Position numbers and translations under genes: made by a program
Shown here: positions 1-7,882 of the stretch, piece by piece
How positions within the stretch are numbered: position 1 is the first letter of the stretch
Layout: every line of letters begins with the position of its first letter
Source of the DNA: Bacteroidales bacterium
GTDB taxonomy: Bacteria > Bacteroidota > Bacteroidia > Bacteroidales > Bacteroidaceae
Assembly: GCA_015654535.1 (NCBI GenBank)
Contig: JAATGU010000108.1
Location: 1-45,267 of the forward strand
DNA length: 45,267 nucleotides
Direction of reading: 5' to 3'
The notes under the pieces: model-generated
Told to the model about the DNA's origin: nothing
Databases searched by the model: none
The model's input: the letters and a program-made list of their open reading frames with translations, nothing else

Positions 1-409
1 TACCTTTTTCACTATTGAATTGAACACTTTTCTCAAAGACTATTGACTTATCTAACAGATCTATCGCTTTTTGAATCGCTTGTTGAAGTCGCTCCCTCTT
101 TATAGGCTTTAGCACATAATCAATCGCGTTTAAGTCAAAAGCATCTACTGCATATTCTTTATATGCTGTAGTAAAAATAACGAGTTTATCTTTTAATAAT
201 TCGGCTACTTGCAATCCACTCATTTCTGGCATTTCAATATCTAAAATACAGACATCAAAATTTAAATAAGGAATTTCTTCAAGAAAGACCACCGAACTAT
301 TAAAGACTTTTATAATTTCCATTTCAGGTATCTGTTCACAAAGCATTTTTAAATACATCAACCCTGGAAGTTCATCATCAAGAAGTACACATTTTAGTTT
401 TGTATTCAA
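1..409 (-). CDS. LytTR-type response regulator, receiver domain (3' end cut by window edge)
   Basis: Only the N-terminal ~136 residues are inside the window. They form a CheY-like receiver: an acidic pair early in the protein (LLDDE), the phospho-acceptor Asp in the segment CILDIEMPEMSG, and the conserved Lys in YVLKPIKRERL. The LPGLMYLKMLCEQ stretch and the pairing with a His_kinase-family sensor are typical of Bacteroidetes LytTR regulators. The expected C-terminal LytTR DNA-binding domain lies beyond the left edge, so that assignment is inferred. No ATG precedes the receiver fold in frame. The best start is a TTG at 407-409, which overlaps the end of the sensor gene by about 32 bases and suggests translational coupling. 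Confidence 0.8.
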   Translation of the reverse strand, partial: MNTKLKCVLLDDELPGLMYLKMLCEQIPEMEIIKVFNSSVVFLEEIPYLNFDVCILDIEMPEMSGLQVAELLKDKLVIFTTAYKEYAVDAFDLNAIDYVLKPIKRERLQQAIQKAIDLLDKSIVFEKSVQFNSEKG

Positions 410-1145
410 GTAAATCAATTTTTAAATAAGCTATATGAACATCTTCTTCAATCACTTTTTTGAATTTAAAAAATCTTTTATAAACAATGTTCAGCCGTTG
501 TTCTAACATCGTATTACCTATCCCTCCTCTTTCCTTTTGCATAAGTGCCTTAGTCGATATTTTATTAGAAACAGTAAGGATAAAGTTTCCATCTCGAAAT
601 TCAAACACAATAGAAATAAAAGCATCTGGATTTTGTAAATCAGCATGCTTAAATGCATTTTCTATCAGATCAATAGAAATTAGGGGCGCCATTATTTTTT
701 GATGAAAAAGCGGATCCGTTTCATCAACTATCAATTTTATTTTTAGTTCAAATAAAGGGCTTAATTTTATTTTGTTAATTTCAATCAAATTCTTCGCAAA
801 CTCTATTTCTTCATATGGAGTTACAAACTTCCTTTTGCTTTCATACAAGATATAATCAAGCACATTTGCTAATTTGTCAAGAGCAAAATAAGTTTGATAA
901 GCGTGAGATTGTATAGAATTTAATATATTCTTTAACAAATGAGGATCCAGTTTTGATTCGAGCGTTTCAAGTTGCAAATCGTCCACTTTACTTTTTAATT
1001 CCTGAAAACTATGTTCCAATTGCCTTTCTCTCGCCTTGGATTTTTTAAATCGGGACACTAAACAGACAACAAATATCATTAGAGCCACAATCAGAATAAT
1101 TGCAGAATAAACAATAAGAACGGGAACATCAATAGCTAACAGCAT
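378..1145 (-). CDS. LytS/YehU-family sensor histidine kinase, one membrane segment
   Basis: A 255-residue membrane-bound sensor kinase of the His_kinase (PF06580) type. One hydrophobic segment (about residues 8-31) anchors it, followed by a short charged coiled-coil linker. The phospho-acceptor box is LESKLDPHLLKNILNSIQ, with His69. The N-box is IDLIENAFKHA (160-169), and a G-rich box GGIGNTMLEQRL follows (207-218). There is no periplasmic sensor domain, so the signal must be sensed in the membrane or passed on by a partner. The gene overlaps the downstream response regulator on the same strand, forming a two-gene operon transcribed towards the left edge. The target genes cannot be told from this window. 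Confidence 0.85.
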   Translation of the reverse strand: MLLAIDVPVLIVYSAIILIVALMIFVVCLVSRFKKSKARERQLEHSFQELKSKVDDLQLETLESKLDPHLLKNILNSIQSHAYQTYFALDKLANVLDYILYESKRKFVTPYEEIEFAKNLIEINKIKLSPLFELKIKLIVDETDPLFHQKIMAPLISIDLIENAFKHADLQNPDAFISIVFEFRDGNFILTVSNKISTKALMQKERGGIGNTMLEQRLNIVYKRFFKFKKVIEEDVHIAYLKIDLLEYKTKMCTS

Positions 1146-1188
1146 TATAATTTATGTTGACTTTGAGTTTTTAATATCTATTTATTTG

Positions 1189-1196
1189 CAAATATA
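1189..1196 (-). promoter_or_regulatory. Candidate -7 box for the sensor kinase/regulator operon
   Basis: On the minus strand the sequence is TATATTTG, a full match to the Bacteroides -7 element TAnnTTTG, 44 bases upstream of the kinase ATG. No clear -33 TTTG is seen at the expected distance. Confidence 0.5.
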
Positions 1197-1333
1197 GTAC
1201 GATTATCATATTACAAGAGTTATATCCAAGATAATTTTATCCGCATGGATATATAATATCGTTATTCACCCCCCCCTCTTTATTCCTATCAAAAAAATAT
1301 TATGAATATTCGTGCTATTAAAAATATCATATA

Positions 1334-1341
1334 TATATTTG
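1334..1341 (+). promoter_or_regulatory. Candidate -7 box for the prolyl oligopeptidase gene
   Basis: TATATTTG fits TAnnTTTG and lies 36 bases before the ATG at 1378. The -33 element is weak or absent. Confidence 0.5.
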
Positions 1342-1377
1342 TATCTTCTTATTTACGACTAAAAATAAATATACAAT

Positions 1378-3492
1378 ATGAAAAAAATAACGCTCATGTT
1401 AGCATGTGGAATAATTGCAGCAAATACTTTTGGACAACAGGAAAAAATCACCTATCCCATAACAAAAAAAGATAATACTGTAGATACTTACTTCGGGGTA
1501 AAAGTGGCCGACCCTTATCGTTGGCTCGAAAATGATACAACGAAAGAGACAGCTTCTTGGGTAAAAGCACAAAATAAAGTTACATTCTCCTATCTGGCAA
1601 AGATTCCTTTTAGAAAAGCCTTAAAGGAGCGGTTGACTAATCTTGCCAATTATGAAAAGATTGGTGCTCCGTTTAAGAAAAACGGAAAATATTATTTCTA
1701 TAAAAATGATGGCCTGCAAAATCAAAGCGTACTTTATTGGCAAAATTCTTTAGATGCTCAGCCTCAAGTTTTTCTTGATCCCAATAAATTATCGGACGAC
1801 GGAACAGTCGCTTTAACAGGTACTTCTTTTTCCAAAGATGGAAAATATTTTGCCTATACAGTTTCCCGAAGTGGATCGGATTGGAGAGAAATATTCGTGA
1901 CGGACATTGCTACCAAAAAATTACTTCCAGACCATATAAAATGGGCTAAATTTTCAGATGCTTCCTGGCAAGGTGACGGCTTTTATTATAGTGCATACGA
2001 TGCACCTGTTGCTGGAAAAGAATTCTCGAATGTAAATGAGAACCATAAAATTTATTATCACAAAATTGGTGAACCGCAATCAAAAGACGTGTTGGTCTAT
2101 CAAAATCCTAAATATCCCAAGCGCTTCTATTCAGCCAATGTGAGTGAAGATGAACGTTTCCTTTTTATCTTTGAATCTGGTGAAGGTCGTGGAAATGCTC
2201 TTTTCATGAAAGATTTGACGAAGGCAGATGCTCCGGTTGAACAATTGGCTTCCGATTTCAATTATGAATATATGCCTATTGAAGTGATAGGAAATCAGAT
2301 TTTCTTCTCCACCAATTATGGTGCACCTAAGAATAAAATTATGGTTGCTGATATTGCTGCTCCAAAGTTGGAAAACTGGAAAGAATTAATTCCTGAATCC
2401 AGCTCAGTACTTTCAGGAGCTGAGGTGATCGGAGGAAAATTAGTACTGACTTATGATAAAGATGCTTCTAACCATGCCTTTGTATACAATCTTGACGGCA
2501 AGCTGCTCCATGAAGTTAAACTTCCATCGTTGGGTTCCATCGGGTTTAGCGGAGATAAAGATGATAACATTGCCTTTTTCTCTTTTACCTCTTTTATTTC
2601 TCCTGGAGCAACTTATAAATATAATATAGAAACGAATGAAGCTACTTTATATCGTGCACCAAAGGTAGATTTCAATTCGGATGAATTCGTCACCGAACAA
2701 GTTTTCTATCCCAGTAAAGACGGAACAAAGATTCCTATGTTCCTCACTTATAAGAAAGGATTAAAAAAGGACGGAAAAAATCCTGTTTTTCTTTACGGTT
2801 ACGGTGGTTTTAATATCAGCCTCAATCCCGGCTTTTCTACTTATCGGATTCCTTTCCTTGAAAACGGAGGTATTTATGCGCAGGCTAATCTTCGTGGAGG
2901 TGGTGAATATGGTGAAACTTGGCACCTTGCAGGAACAAAAATGCAAAAACAACATGTTTTCGATGATTTTATTTCAGCTGCAGAATATCTGATAACAAAG
3001 AAATACACCAATAAATCAAAGATTGCCATTGTTGGAGGGTCAAACGGTGGATTGCTGATTGGTGCATGTGTAAACCAACGCCCGGATTTATTCAGAGTTG
3101 CAATACCGGAAGTAGGTGTGATGGATATGCTCCGTTATCATAAATTTACGATTGGATGGAATTGGGCGAGTGATTATGGTACAAGTGCGGACAGCAAAGA
3201 AATGTTTGAATATCTACGTGCCTACTCTCCACTTCACACACTAAAGAAGAGGATCACTTACCCTGCTATATTGGTTACCACAGCCGACCATGATGACCGG
3301 GTGGTTCCGGCACATTCTTTCAAATACGCTGCCACTCTTCAAGCTGCCAGCAATGGTAAAAATCCAACATTGATACGTATCGAAAGTAAAGCCGGTCACG
3401 GATCAGGAAAACCAATGAGCAAAGTGCTCGAAGAACAAGCTGACATTTACTCCTTCATCATGTATAATATGGGAATGAAACCTAAGTTCTGA
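1378..3492 (+). CDS. Prolyl oligopeptidase (S9A), exported
   Basis: A 704-residue serine peptidase that cleaves short proline-containing peptides. A signal peptide (residues 1-19, ending NTFGQ) sends it to the periplasm or envelope. The N-terminal part carries the family's DPYRWLEN segment and a seven-bladed propeller region (about 70-430). The C-terminal alpha/beta hydrolase has the nucleophile Ser555 in GGSNGG, the acid in DHDDRVVP (637-644) and His674 in AGHGSG. The length is normal for the family and all three catalytic parts are intact. It is a single-gene unit with its own promoter and a strong terminator before the convergent rhamnosidase gene. Confidence 0.95.
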   Translation: MKKITLMLACGIIAANTFGQQEKITYPITKKDNTVDTYFGVKVADPYRWLENDTTKETASWVKAQNKVTFSYLAKIPFRKALKERLTNLANYEKIGAPFKKNGKYYFYKNDGLQNQSVLYWQNSLDAQPQVFLDPNKLSDDGTVALTGTSFSKDGKYFAYTVSRSGSDWREIFVTDIATKKLLPDHIKWAKFSDASWQGDGFYYSAYDAPVAGKEFSNVNENHKIYYHKIGEPQSKDVLVYQNPKYPKRFYSANVSEDERFLFIFESGEGRGNALFMKDLTKADAPVEQLASDFNYEYMPIEVIGNQIFFSTNYGAPKNKIMVADIAAPKLENWKELIPESSSVLSGAEVIGGKLVLTYDKDASNHAFVYNLDGKLLHEVKLPSLGSIGFSGDKDDNIAFFSFTSFISPGATYKYNIETNEATLYRAPKVDFNSDEFVTEQVFYPSKDGTKIPMFLTYKKGLKKDGKNPVFLYGYGGFNISLNPGFSTYRIPFLENGGIYAQANLRGGGEYGETWHLAGTKMQKQHVFDDFISAAEYLITKKYTNKSKIAIVGGSNGGLLIGACVNQRPDLFRVAIPEVGVMDMLRYHKFTIGWNWASDYGTSADSKEMFEYLRAYSPLHTLKKRITYPAILVTTADHDDRVVPAHSFKYAATLQAASNGKNPTLIRIESKAGHGSGKPMSKVLEEQADIYSFIMYNMGMKPKF

Positions 3493-3530
3493 CAGAAAAA
3501 AATATTTTGCAAGTTATAGTATTGAACTAT

Positions 3531-3574
3531 AATTATAAAAAGAGGAAGTTATCTAGCGTCCTCTTTTTATAATT
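3531..3574. terminator. Strong bidirectional intrinsic terminator
   Basis: A perfect 16-bp inverted repeat (arms 3531-3546 and 3559-3574) around a 12-base loop. Each arm is A/T-rich outside an AGAGGA/TCCTCT core, giving a T-run on both strands. It sits between the convergent ends of the prolyl oligopeptidase and rhamnosidase genes. Confidence 0.85.
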
Positions 3575-3654
3575 ATTAAATCCATTCTTTCATCACCTTT
3601 AAGGCTTTACAATCTTTATTAACCATAGATGTTCCCAGTGATCAATATTGAGTG

Positions 3655-6600
3655 TTAATAGAAGCTTTGAGCATTGATATTCAATATATTGGAAATTGGA
3701 TTAGGATAGATAAAGATCTTTTCGCTTGTGTCCTTGATCCCAGTATCTTTACCTTCGGAAACTTCAAAACTATAACTACCAGATTGAAGAGTAAAGATTG
3801 CTTTCCCTTTTTCAACGCCTATAAAAGTTACTCCTTCTGCATCTTTTGCTAGTATCTTATGTTCGTAGATTTTATCATTATCTGTCAACAATGGCAGATA
3901 GAGTGTCGCAGTTGTATTAATCGGAACTGTTGCAGTATAAGTAATGCGTCCATCCCCTTTCATTGCCCATGCACTTTTTATAGCACCATAATAAGATTTA
4001 TAAGTTGCATTAACCCAGGTAATATGTTCCTGCCCGGAAGGTAGTTTTGTTCTCGTATCTGGAGTAGGTTGAAAAATAATGTGCTTAAAGCCCGGATATG
4101 CTTCATCCGATTCAATACCACCCATAAAGCGGTACATCCATTCAGAAACAGCACCATATGAATAGTGATTGAAAGAATTCATTGTAATATCAGAATTGAA
4201 ACCACTTTCTTTTGTATAGGAATTCCAACGTTCCCAAATCGTAGTAGCTCCCTGATCAACACTATACAACCAAGAAGGATTACTTCTTTGCAATAGAAGG
4301 TTGTAGGCAGTATCTGAAGCACCATGCTGGCTCAACGTCTGATTCAAAATACCAGTCCCCACAAATCCTGTACTTAACTTATCTCCATTTAGTGATATTT
4401 TCTGTGTTAAGAAAGTTACTGCTTTATTTGTTGCTTCTAATGTTGGGAATAAATCCAATTTGAGAGCCAACAAATAGGCTGTTTGCGATGTTTGTTTCAA
4501 GCTTCCGTCAGAATTCACATACCTTGTTTGAAACTCCGATTTTATATCATTATAAAGAGTAGTATATCCTTTGGCTTTAACAGAATAAGTATCACCGTCT
4601 TCTTTACTCAATGCCTGAGACATTTTGGCCATAAGCTGAGCGGTATATGCATAATAACATACACTGATATAACGGGCATCTGTACTTTCATATGACAGCC
4701 AGTCACCATAACTTGTACCTGCTCCATTATATTTATATCCGCCGCCCCCCCGATTGGCAAGGAAGTCCATGTATTTTTCCATTGACTCATAGTTTTCTTC
4801 AATTATATCCTTATCGTTATACATGAGATATATTGTCCACGGAACAATGATACCAGCATCCGCCCATGCAGAAGTACCATATCCAACCCAAGAATGAGGA
4901 GCCACATCAGGATATGCGCCATCAGATCTTTGGCTATCTCTCATATCACCCATCCATTTGTGGAAGAAAGCTGCAACATCGGCATTGTATGTAGCTGCCT
5001 TACAAAATATTTGTGTATCACCTGTCCAACCAAGACGCTCGTCACGTTGGGGACAGTCTGTTGGAATACTTAGAAAATTACTTCTTTGTCCCCAAACCAC
5101 ATTACTATATAATTGGTTAACAATGTCACTGCTGGTTCTAAAACTTGAGCCTTCTTCCGTCACAGAACCAACAACTTCACCAATAAGAGATTTGATTACG
5201 ATGTCTTGTGTGGCCGTAACTTCACAATATCGAAATCCAAAAAATGTTGTTGAAGGATTAAATGTTTCTCCATTTTGATCACCTTTAAGTGTATAATACA
5301 ATGTTGCTTTTGCACTTCGAAGATTAATTGTATAGATGCTACCGCCAGGACCATCATCGCCTCTAGAGGTATCACCGGTGCCATTAAGCATCTCTCCGAA
5401 GCGGAGTTTCATTTTTGTACCAGAGCCCCCTTTTACAGCAAACTTAACCCATCCTACCATATTCTGTCCCATATCGTAAACAGCAGTTTCACCTTTCTTT
5501 AGCTTTATAATTCCACCACCACTCACTACATTGACTGAATTAATCATGCCATGTGCTGTACTAGTATTGATAACTCCACGATAAGTGGTAATGCTGATTG
5601 GTCTGCGGCACAGTTCCGGCCGAACCTGAACAGTCGGTCCTACAAAAGCTTTCAGTTCGCCTTTAAAACTTGTGTTTATTGCAGTTCTATTCCATTTCGA
5701 ATAATCATAACCCACAGATGCCCAGTTACTTTCATTACGTGCATCATATTTTTCCCCATTATAAATATCTCCCATCAGAATAGGACCTGACGTAGAAGAC
5801 AACCATGTATTATCGGTTACAATATTTTCTGTTGATCCATCAGTATATTCAATAAGTAATTTTGCAATAAATCCAAGTTCCGGACTTCCATATTCACCAT
5901 GAGCAATACCTCCTGCCCACCAACCGGAAGAAACCCGGGCACCTATTGCATTTGCTCCCGAGTGTAGAAGATTTGTTACATCATAAGTCATATAGTGAAC
6001 TGTTTTGGAATAATCTGCCCATCCAGGTTTAAATTCATCATATATAAATTTCCCGTCAGACATTGGAATTCCTACTCTTTTACCATTGATAAAAATATCA
6101 TAAATCCCTAATGCAGAAGAATATATTCTTGCAGATTTCACTTCTTTATCGAAACTGAATTCTTTTCTGAACATAGGTATTCCCATTGAAGAGTTCTGTA
6201 GAACCCGAAAATCACCATTCCGAGAGAACAGATTCAGCTTTGTATTCCCATCAATCACGACAGTTCCTGTATCATCGAATTTACTTTCACCTTTTTCAAA
6301 ATTCTCGGAAAAGGTAATTGTAGGTTTCAGCTCATTATTTTCATCCGGTAAATAGCTTTTCAAAACAATATTATCATAATAAGCATTCTCATCTGTATTA
6401 TTCCCATTATAGGCACGGAATCCGATATAGCCATTTGTTAAAGTATTGCTTGTGTCCGTGTATGAATCAACAAGAATTCCATCAATATAGGTTTTTATTA
6501 TGCTGTTTTCCACGTCAATTTTGATATGTCGTTCTTTACCCAACAGATCTTTTTTAGAGAAGAAATTGCCCAACAGAACATCATTATAGATCGGTGTTCC

Positions 6601-7314
6601 ATTGGTATATATATGCCTTCTGAGAAGTGGTTGGTCTGCATTATCACGGGTATTGATTGACCACATATGCATGTTGTTCATATCTTTGGCAGCAAAGACA
6701 ATGCCTGCATTATCTTTTACAAGAGTCATGTCCATTTCCAAAGAGAACTTATCAGAAGCTTTAGCAGAACTTTTTTGCCGTGAATATGATTTGCCCGTTA
6801 CATGCAAACGACTATCTTTAGACAAAGTTACTTGAGTTGTTGTTGCTTTAATCCATTGAGCTCCTCCCCATCCGGAATTTAATAAACCAGTCTCAAAAAA
6901 GGCAGTTTCATTTGAGGTTGCTTTCGTATTGTTGTTATTCCAAACATTAACATGCCAATAGTAGCGAGTTGACGGGGCCAAAGCATTCCCTTCATATTTG
7001 ACATGTATAGACTTATCAGATATTACCTGACCCGAGTTCCATACAGCATTTACCCCAGCCTCATCGGTTGACACTATAATTTCATAACTTATCTGCATAG
7101 TTCCTCGAATATCAGATTCCATTTCCCAACTAAAGGAAGGTTTCTCTACATCTATGCCTATAGGATTTTTTAGGTATTCAACACGAAGATTTTTAACTTT
7201 GAACGAATCATTTGCCGCGCTAATTTGTGGGAACCATCCCATAAAAAACATCGAAAAAGCCAATATTGCTTTTAAAAACATTATTCCAGATAATTTGTAA
7301 TGTTTAAATTTCAT
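3655..7314 (-). CDS. Alpha-L-rhamnosidase, GH78, with truncated C-terminal sorting motif
   Basis: A 1219-residue exported enzyme that releases terminal alpha-L-rhamnose from plant glycans. Order of parts: signal peptide (1-33), Ig-like N-terminal domain (about 38-150), an inserted concanavalin-like or DUF1080-like jelly-roll (about 165-330), the Bac_rhamnosid_N and concanavalin-like domains (about 385-690), and the (alpha/alpha)6 catalytic barrel (about 700-1060). A C-terminal beta domain follows. The CPQRDERLGWTGD motif holds the likely general acid (Glu759), and the TTIWERW motif holds the likely base (Glu1028). The protein ends IYPNPISNILNINAQSFY. This is only the first motif of a type IX secretion (Por_Secre_tail) sorting domain, which is normally some 70-80 residues long. 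The next frame positions give only 11 more codons before another stop, so the tail appears really lost. Confidence 0.93.
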   Translation of the reverse strand: MKFKHYKLSGIMFLKAILAFSMFFMGWFPQISAANDSFKVKNLRVEYLKNPIGIDVEKPSFSWEMESDIRGTMQISYEIIVSTDEAGVNAVWNSGQVISDKSIHVKYEGNALAPSTRYYWHVNVWNNNNTKATSNETAFFETGLLNSGWGGAQWIKATTTQVTLSKDSRLHVTGKSYSRQKSSAKASDKFSLEMDMTLVKDNAGIVFAAKDMNNMHMWSINTRDNADQPLLRRHIYTNGTPIYNDVLLGNFFSKKDLLGKERHIKIDVENSIIKTYIDGILVDSYTDTSNTLTNGYIGFRAYNGNNTDENAYYDNIVLKSYLPDENNELKPTITFSENFEKGESKFDDTGTVVIDGNTKLNLFSRNGDFRVLQNSSMGIPMFRKEFSFDKEVKSARIYSSALGIYDIFINGKRVGIPMSDGKFIYDEFKPGWADYSKTVHYMTYDVTNLLHSGANAIGARVSSGWWAGGIAHGEYGSPELGFIAKLLIEYTDGSTENIVTDNTWLSSTSGPILMGDIYNGEKYDARNESNWASVGYDYSKWNRTAINTSFKGELKAFVGPTVQVRPELCRRPISITTYRGVINTSTAHGMINSVNVVSGGGIIKLKKGETAVYDMGQNMVGWVKFAVKGGSGTKMKLRFGEMLNGTGDTSRGDDGPGGSIYTINLRSAKATLYYTLKGDQNGETFNPSTTFFGFRYCEVTATQDIVIKSLIGEVVGSVTEEGSSFRTSSDIVNQLYSNVVWGQRSNFLSIPTDCPQRDERLGWTGDTQIFCKAATYNADVAAFFHKWMGDMRDSQRSDGAYPDVAPHSWVGYGTSAWADAGIIVPWTIYLMYNDKDIIEENYESMEKYMDFLANRGGGGYKYNGAGTSYGDWLSYESTDARYISVCYYAYTAQLMAKMSQALSKEDGDTYSVKAKGYTTLYNDIKSEFQTRYVNSDGSLKQTSQTAYLLALKLDLFPTLEATNKAVTFLTQKISLNGDKLSTGFVGTGILNQTLSQHGASDTAYNLLLQRSNPSWLYSVDQGATTIWERWNSYTKESGFNSDITMNSFNHYSYGAVSEWMYRFMGGIESDEAYPGFKHIIFQPTPDTRTKLPSGQEHITWVNATYKSYYGAIKSAWAMKGDGRITYTATVPINTTATLYLPLLTDNDKIYEHKILAKDAEGVTFIGVEKGKAIFTLQSGSYSFEVSEGKDTGIKDTSEKIFIYPNPISNILNINAQSFY

Positions 7315-7365
7315 AATAAATACATTTAAGATTTTAAGGAAGCGATCTCATCGTTTTCATAGTTT

Positions 7366-7373
7366 CAAATTTA
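7366..7373 (-). promoter_or_regulatory. Candidate -7 box for the rhamnosidase gene
   Basis: Minus-strand TAAATTTG fits TAnnTTTG and lies 51 bases upstream of the ATG. The -33 region offers only TTTA. Confidence 0.45.
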
Positions 7374-7432
7374 TACATTATAAATTAAAGAGAGATTGCT
7401 ATGCTCGACAAAAATGTATCCTCAATGTACTC

Positions 7433-7471
7433 TGGTTGATTAAGATACAATTTTGGTCAATTAAGATATAA
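7433..7471 (-). promoter_or_regulatory. Direct repeat, likely activator operator upstream of the rhamnosidase promoter
   Basis: Two 18-bp copies of TGGTYRATTAAGATAYAA lie at 7433-7450 and 7454-7471. Their period is exactly 21 bp, about two helical turns. They sit 60-100 bp upstream of the -7 box. Paired direct repeats of this size are usual for AraC-type DNA-binding domains, including those of Bacteroides hybrid two-component regulators. The regulator itself is not in this window. Confidence 0.45.
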
Positions 7472-7530
7472 AATATCATTGTTGTTCGGTAAACCTGAAT
7501 CATAAGTCCTTTCCGAATCTTCGAAAAAAG

Positions 7531-7675
7531 AAAGTGGTGTACATGGTGTACTTAAAAAGACTATTTTGGCTTTCAGGAAATCATTTTTTGAAAATTCCGC
7601 AAATTGCAGAATTTTCAAAAAATGATTTTGTAAAACGAAAAAAGGACGATTTAAGTGCACCATGTACACCACTTT
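7531..7675. repeat. 145-bp imperfect inverted repeat
   Basis: The outer arms share 18 identical bases (AAAGTGGTGTACATGGTG) and, after one mismatch, ACTTAAA. A divergent stretch of about 20 bases follows. A perfect 20-bp inner stem (7578-7597 with 7609-7628) then closes on an 11-base loop. It could be a miniature mobile element or a structured RNA or DNA hairpin. No target-site duplication is evident. Confidence 0.75.
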
Positions 7676-7739
7676 GCCGTAGTATAATTTCATATTGTGT
7701 TATACCACCGGAATTTTCGATGTCGAATTTCAGTGAGTT

Positions 7740-7770
7740 AAGATTACACAAATATTACCTGTGTAATCTT
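7740..7770 (+). terminator. Hairpin, 11-bp perfect stem
   Basis: Arms AAGATTACACA (7740-7750) and TGTGTAATCTT (7760-7770) enclose a 9-base loop, with a TTTT run beginning inside the right arm on the plus strand. It resembles an intrinsic terminator, although no plus-strand gene lies upstream. On the minus strand the T-run is poor. Confidence 0.4.
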
Positions 7771-7772
7771 TT

Positions 7773-7792
7773 AGAGAAGTCGTTCTCTTTTT
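7773..7792 (+). terminator. Hairpin with T-run leading into the TGTACA array
   Basis: AGAGAA and TTCTCT (7773-7778, 7783-7788) pair around GTCG and are followed by TTTT. The shared run CTCTTTTTGTACA also opens the array at 27566. The hairpin therefore seems part of the array's architecture. Confidence 0.4.
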
Positions 7793-7868
7793 GTACAGGA
7801 TAATTCATTCTTCTGTACAATACAATAAATTATCTTGTACAAAAGATCCATTTCTTTTGTACAAGATA
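7791..7868. repeat. TGTACA array A: four boxes at exact 22-bp spacing
   Basis: TGTACA occurs at 7792, 7814, 7836 and 7858, so every interval is 22 bp. Flanking bases allow two hairpins. Boxes 3 and 4 form a perfect 15-bp stem (7832-7846 with 7853-7867). Boxes 1 and 2 form an 8-bp stem. The array begins 20 bases past the acetylesterase stop codon, so it may end that transcript. The equal spacing between the two hairpins also suits a protein binding to one face of the helix. Confidence 0.7.
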
Positions 7869-7882
7869 GCGATAAAGCCTCT

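Larger units (their letters stand above)
7315..7882. other. 568-bp intergenic region rich in repeats and hairpins
   Basis: The region lies between the acetylesterase stop and the rhamnosidase start, both on the minus strand. From low to high coordinates it holds the rhamnosidase promoter, a 21-bp-period direct repeat, a 145-bp inverted repeat, two hairpin terminators and a four-box TGTACA array. I see no convincing protein-coding gene. The two short open frames on opposite strands of the inverted repeat encode look-alike peptides only because the DNA is a near-palindrome. Confidence 0.7.

Noticed and set aside
3545..3660. A frameshift that would restore the full type IX sorting tail of the rhamnosidase.
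   Set aside because: The three downstream frames close quickly, the remaining distance to the terminator is too short for a ~75-residue tail, and no canonical later motif is readable.
7457..7803. Two overlapping open frames on opposite strands encoding similar peptides (each containing HFLKI and SAPCTPL or STPCTPL type segments).
   Set aside because: They mirror each other only because the DNA is a near-palindrome. There is no signal, motif or codon pattern of a real gene.
7791..7868. CRISPR array made of TGTACA repeats.
   Set aside because: The repeats are 6-12 bp with 10-16-bp spacers and there are no cas genes, so the array is not CRISPR.
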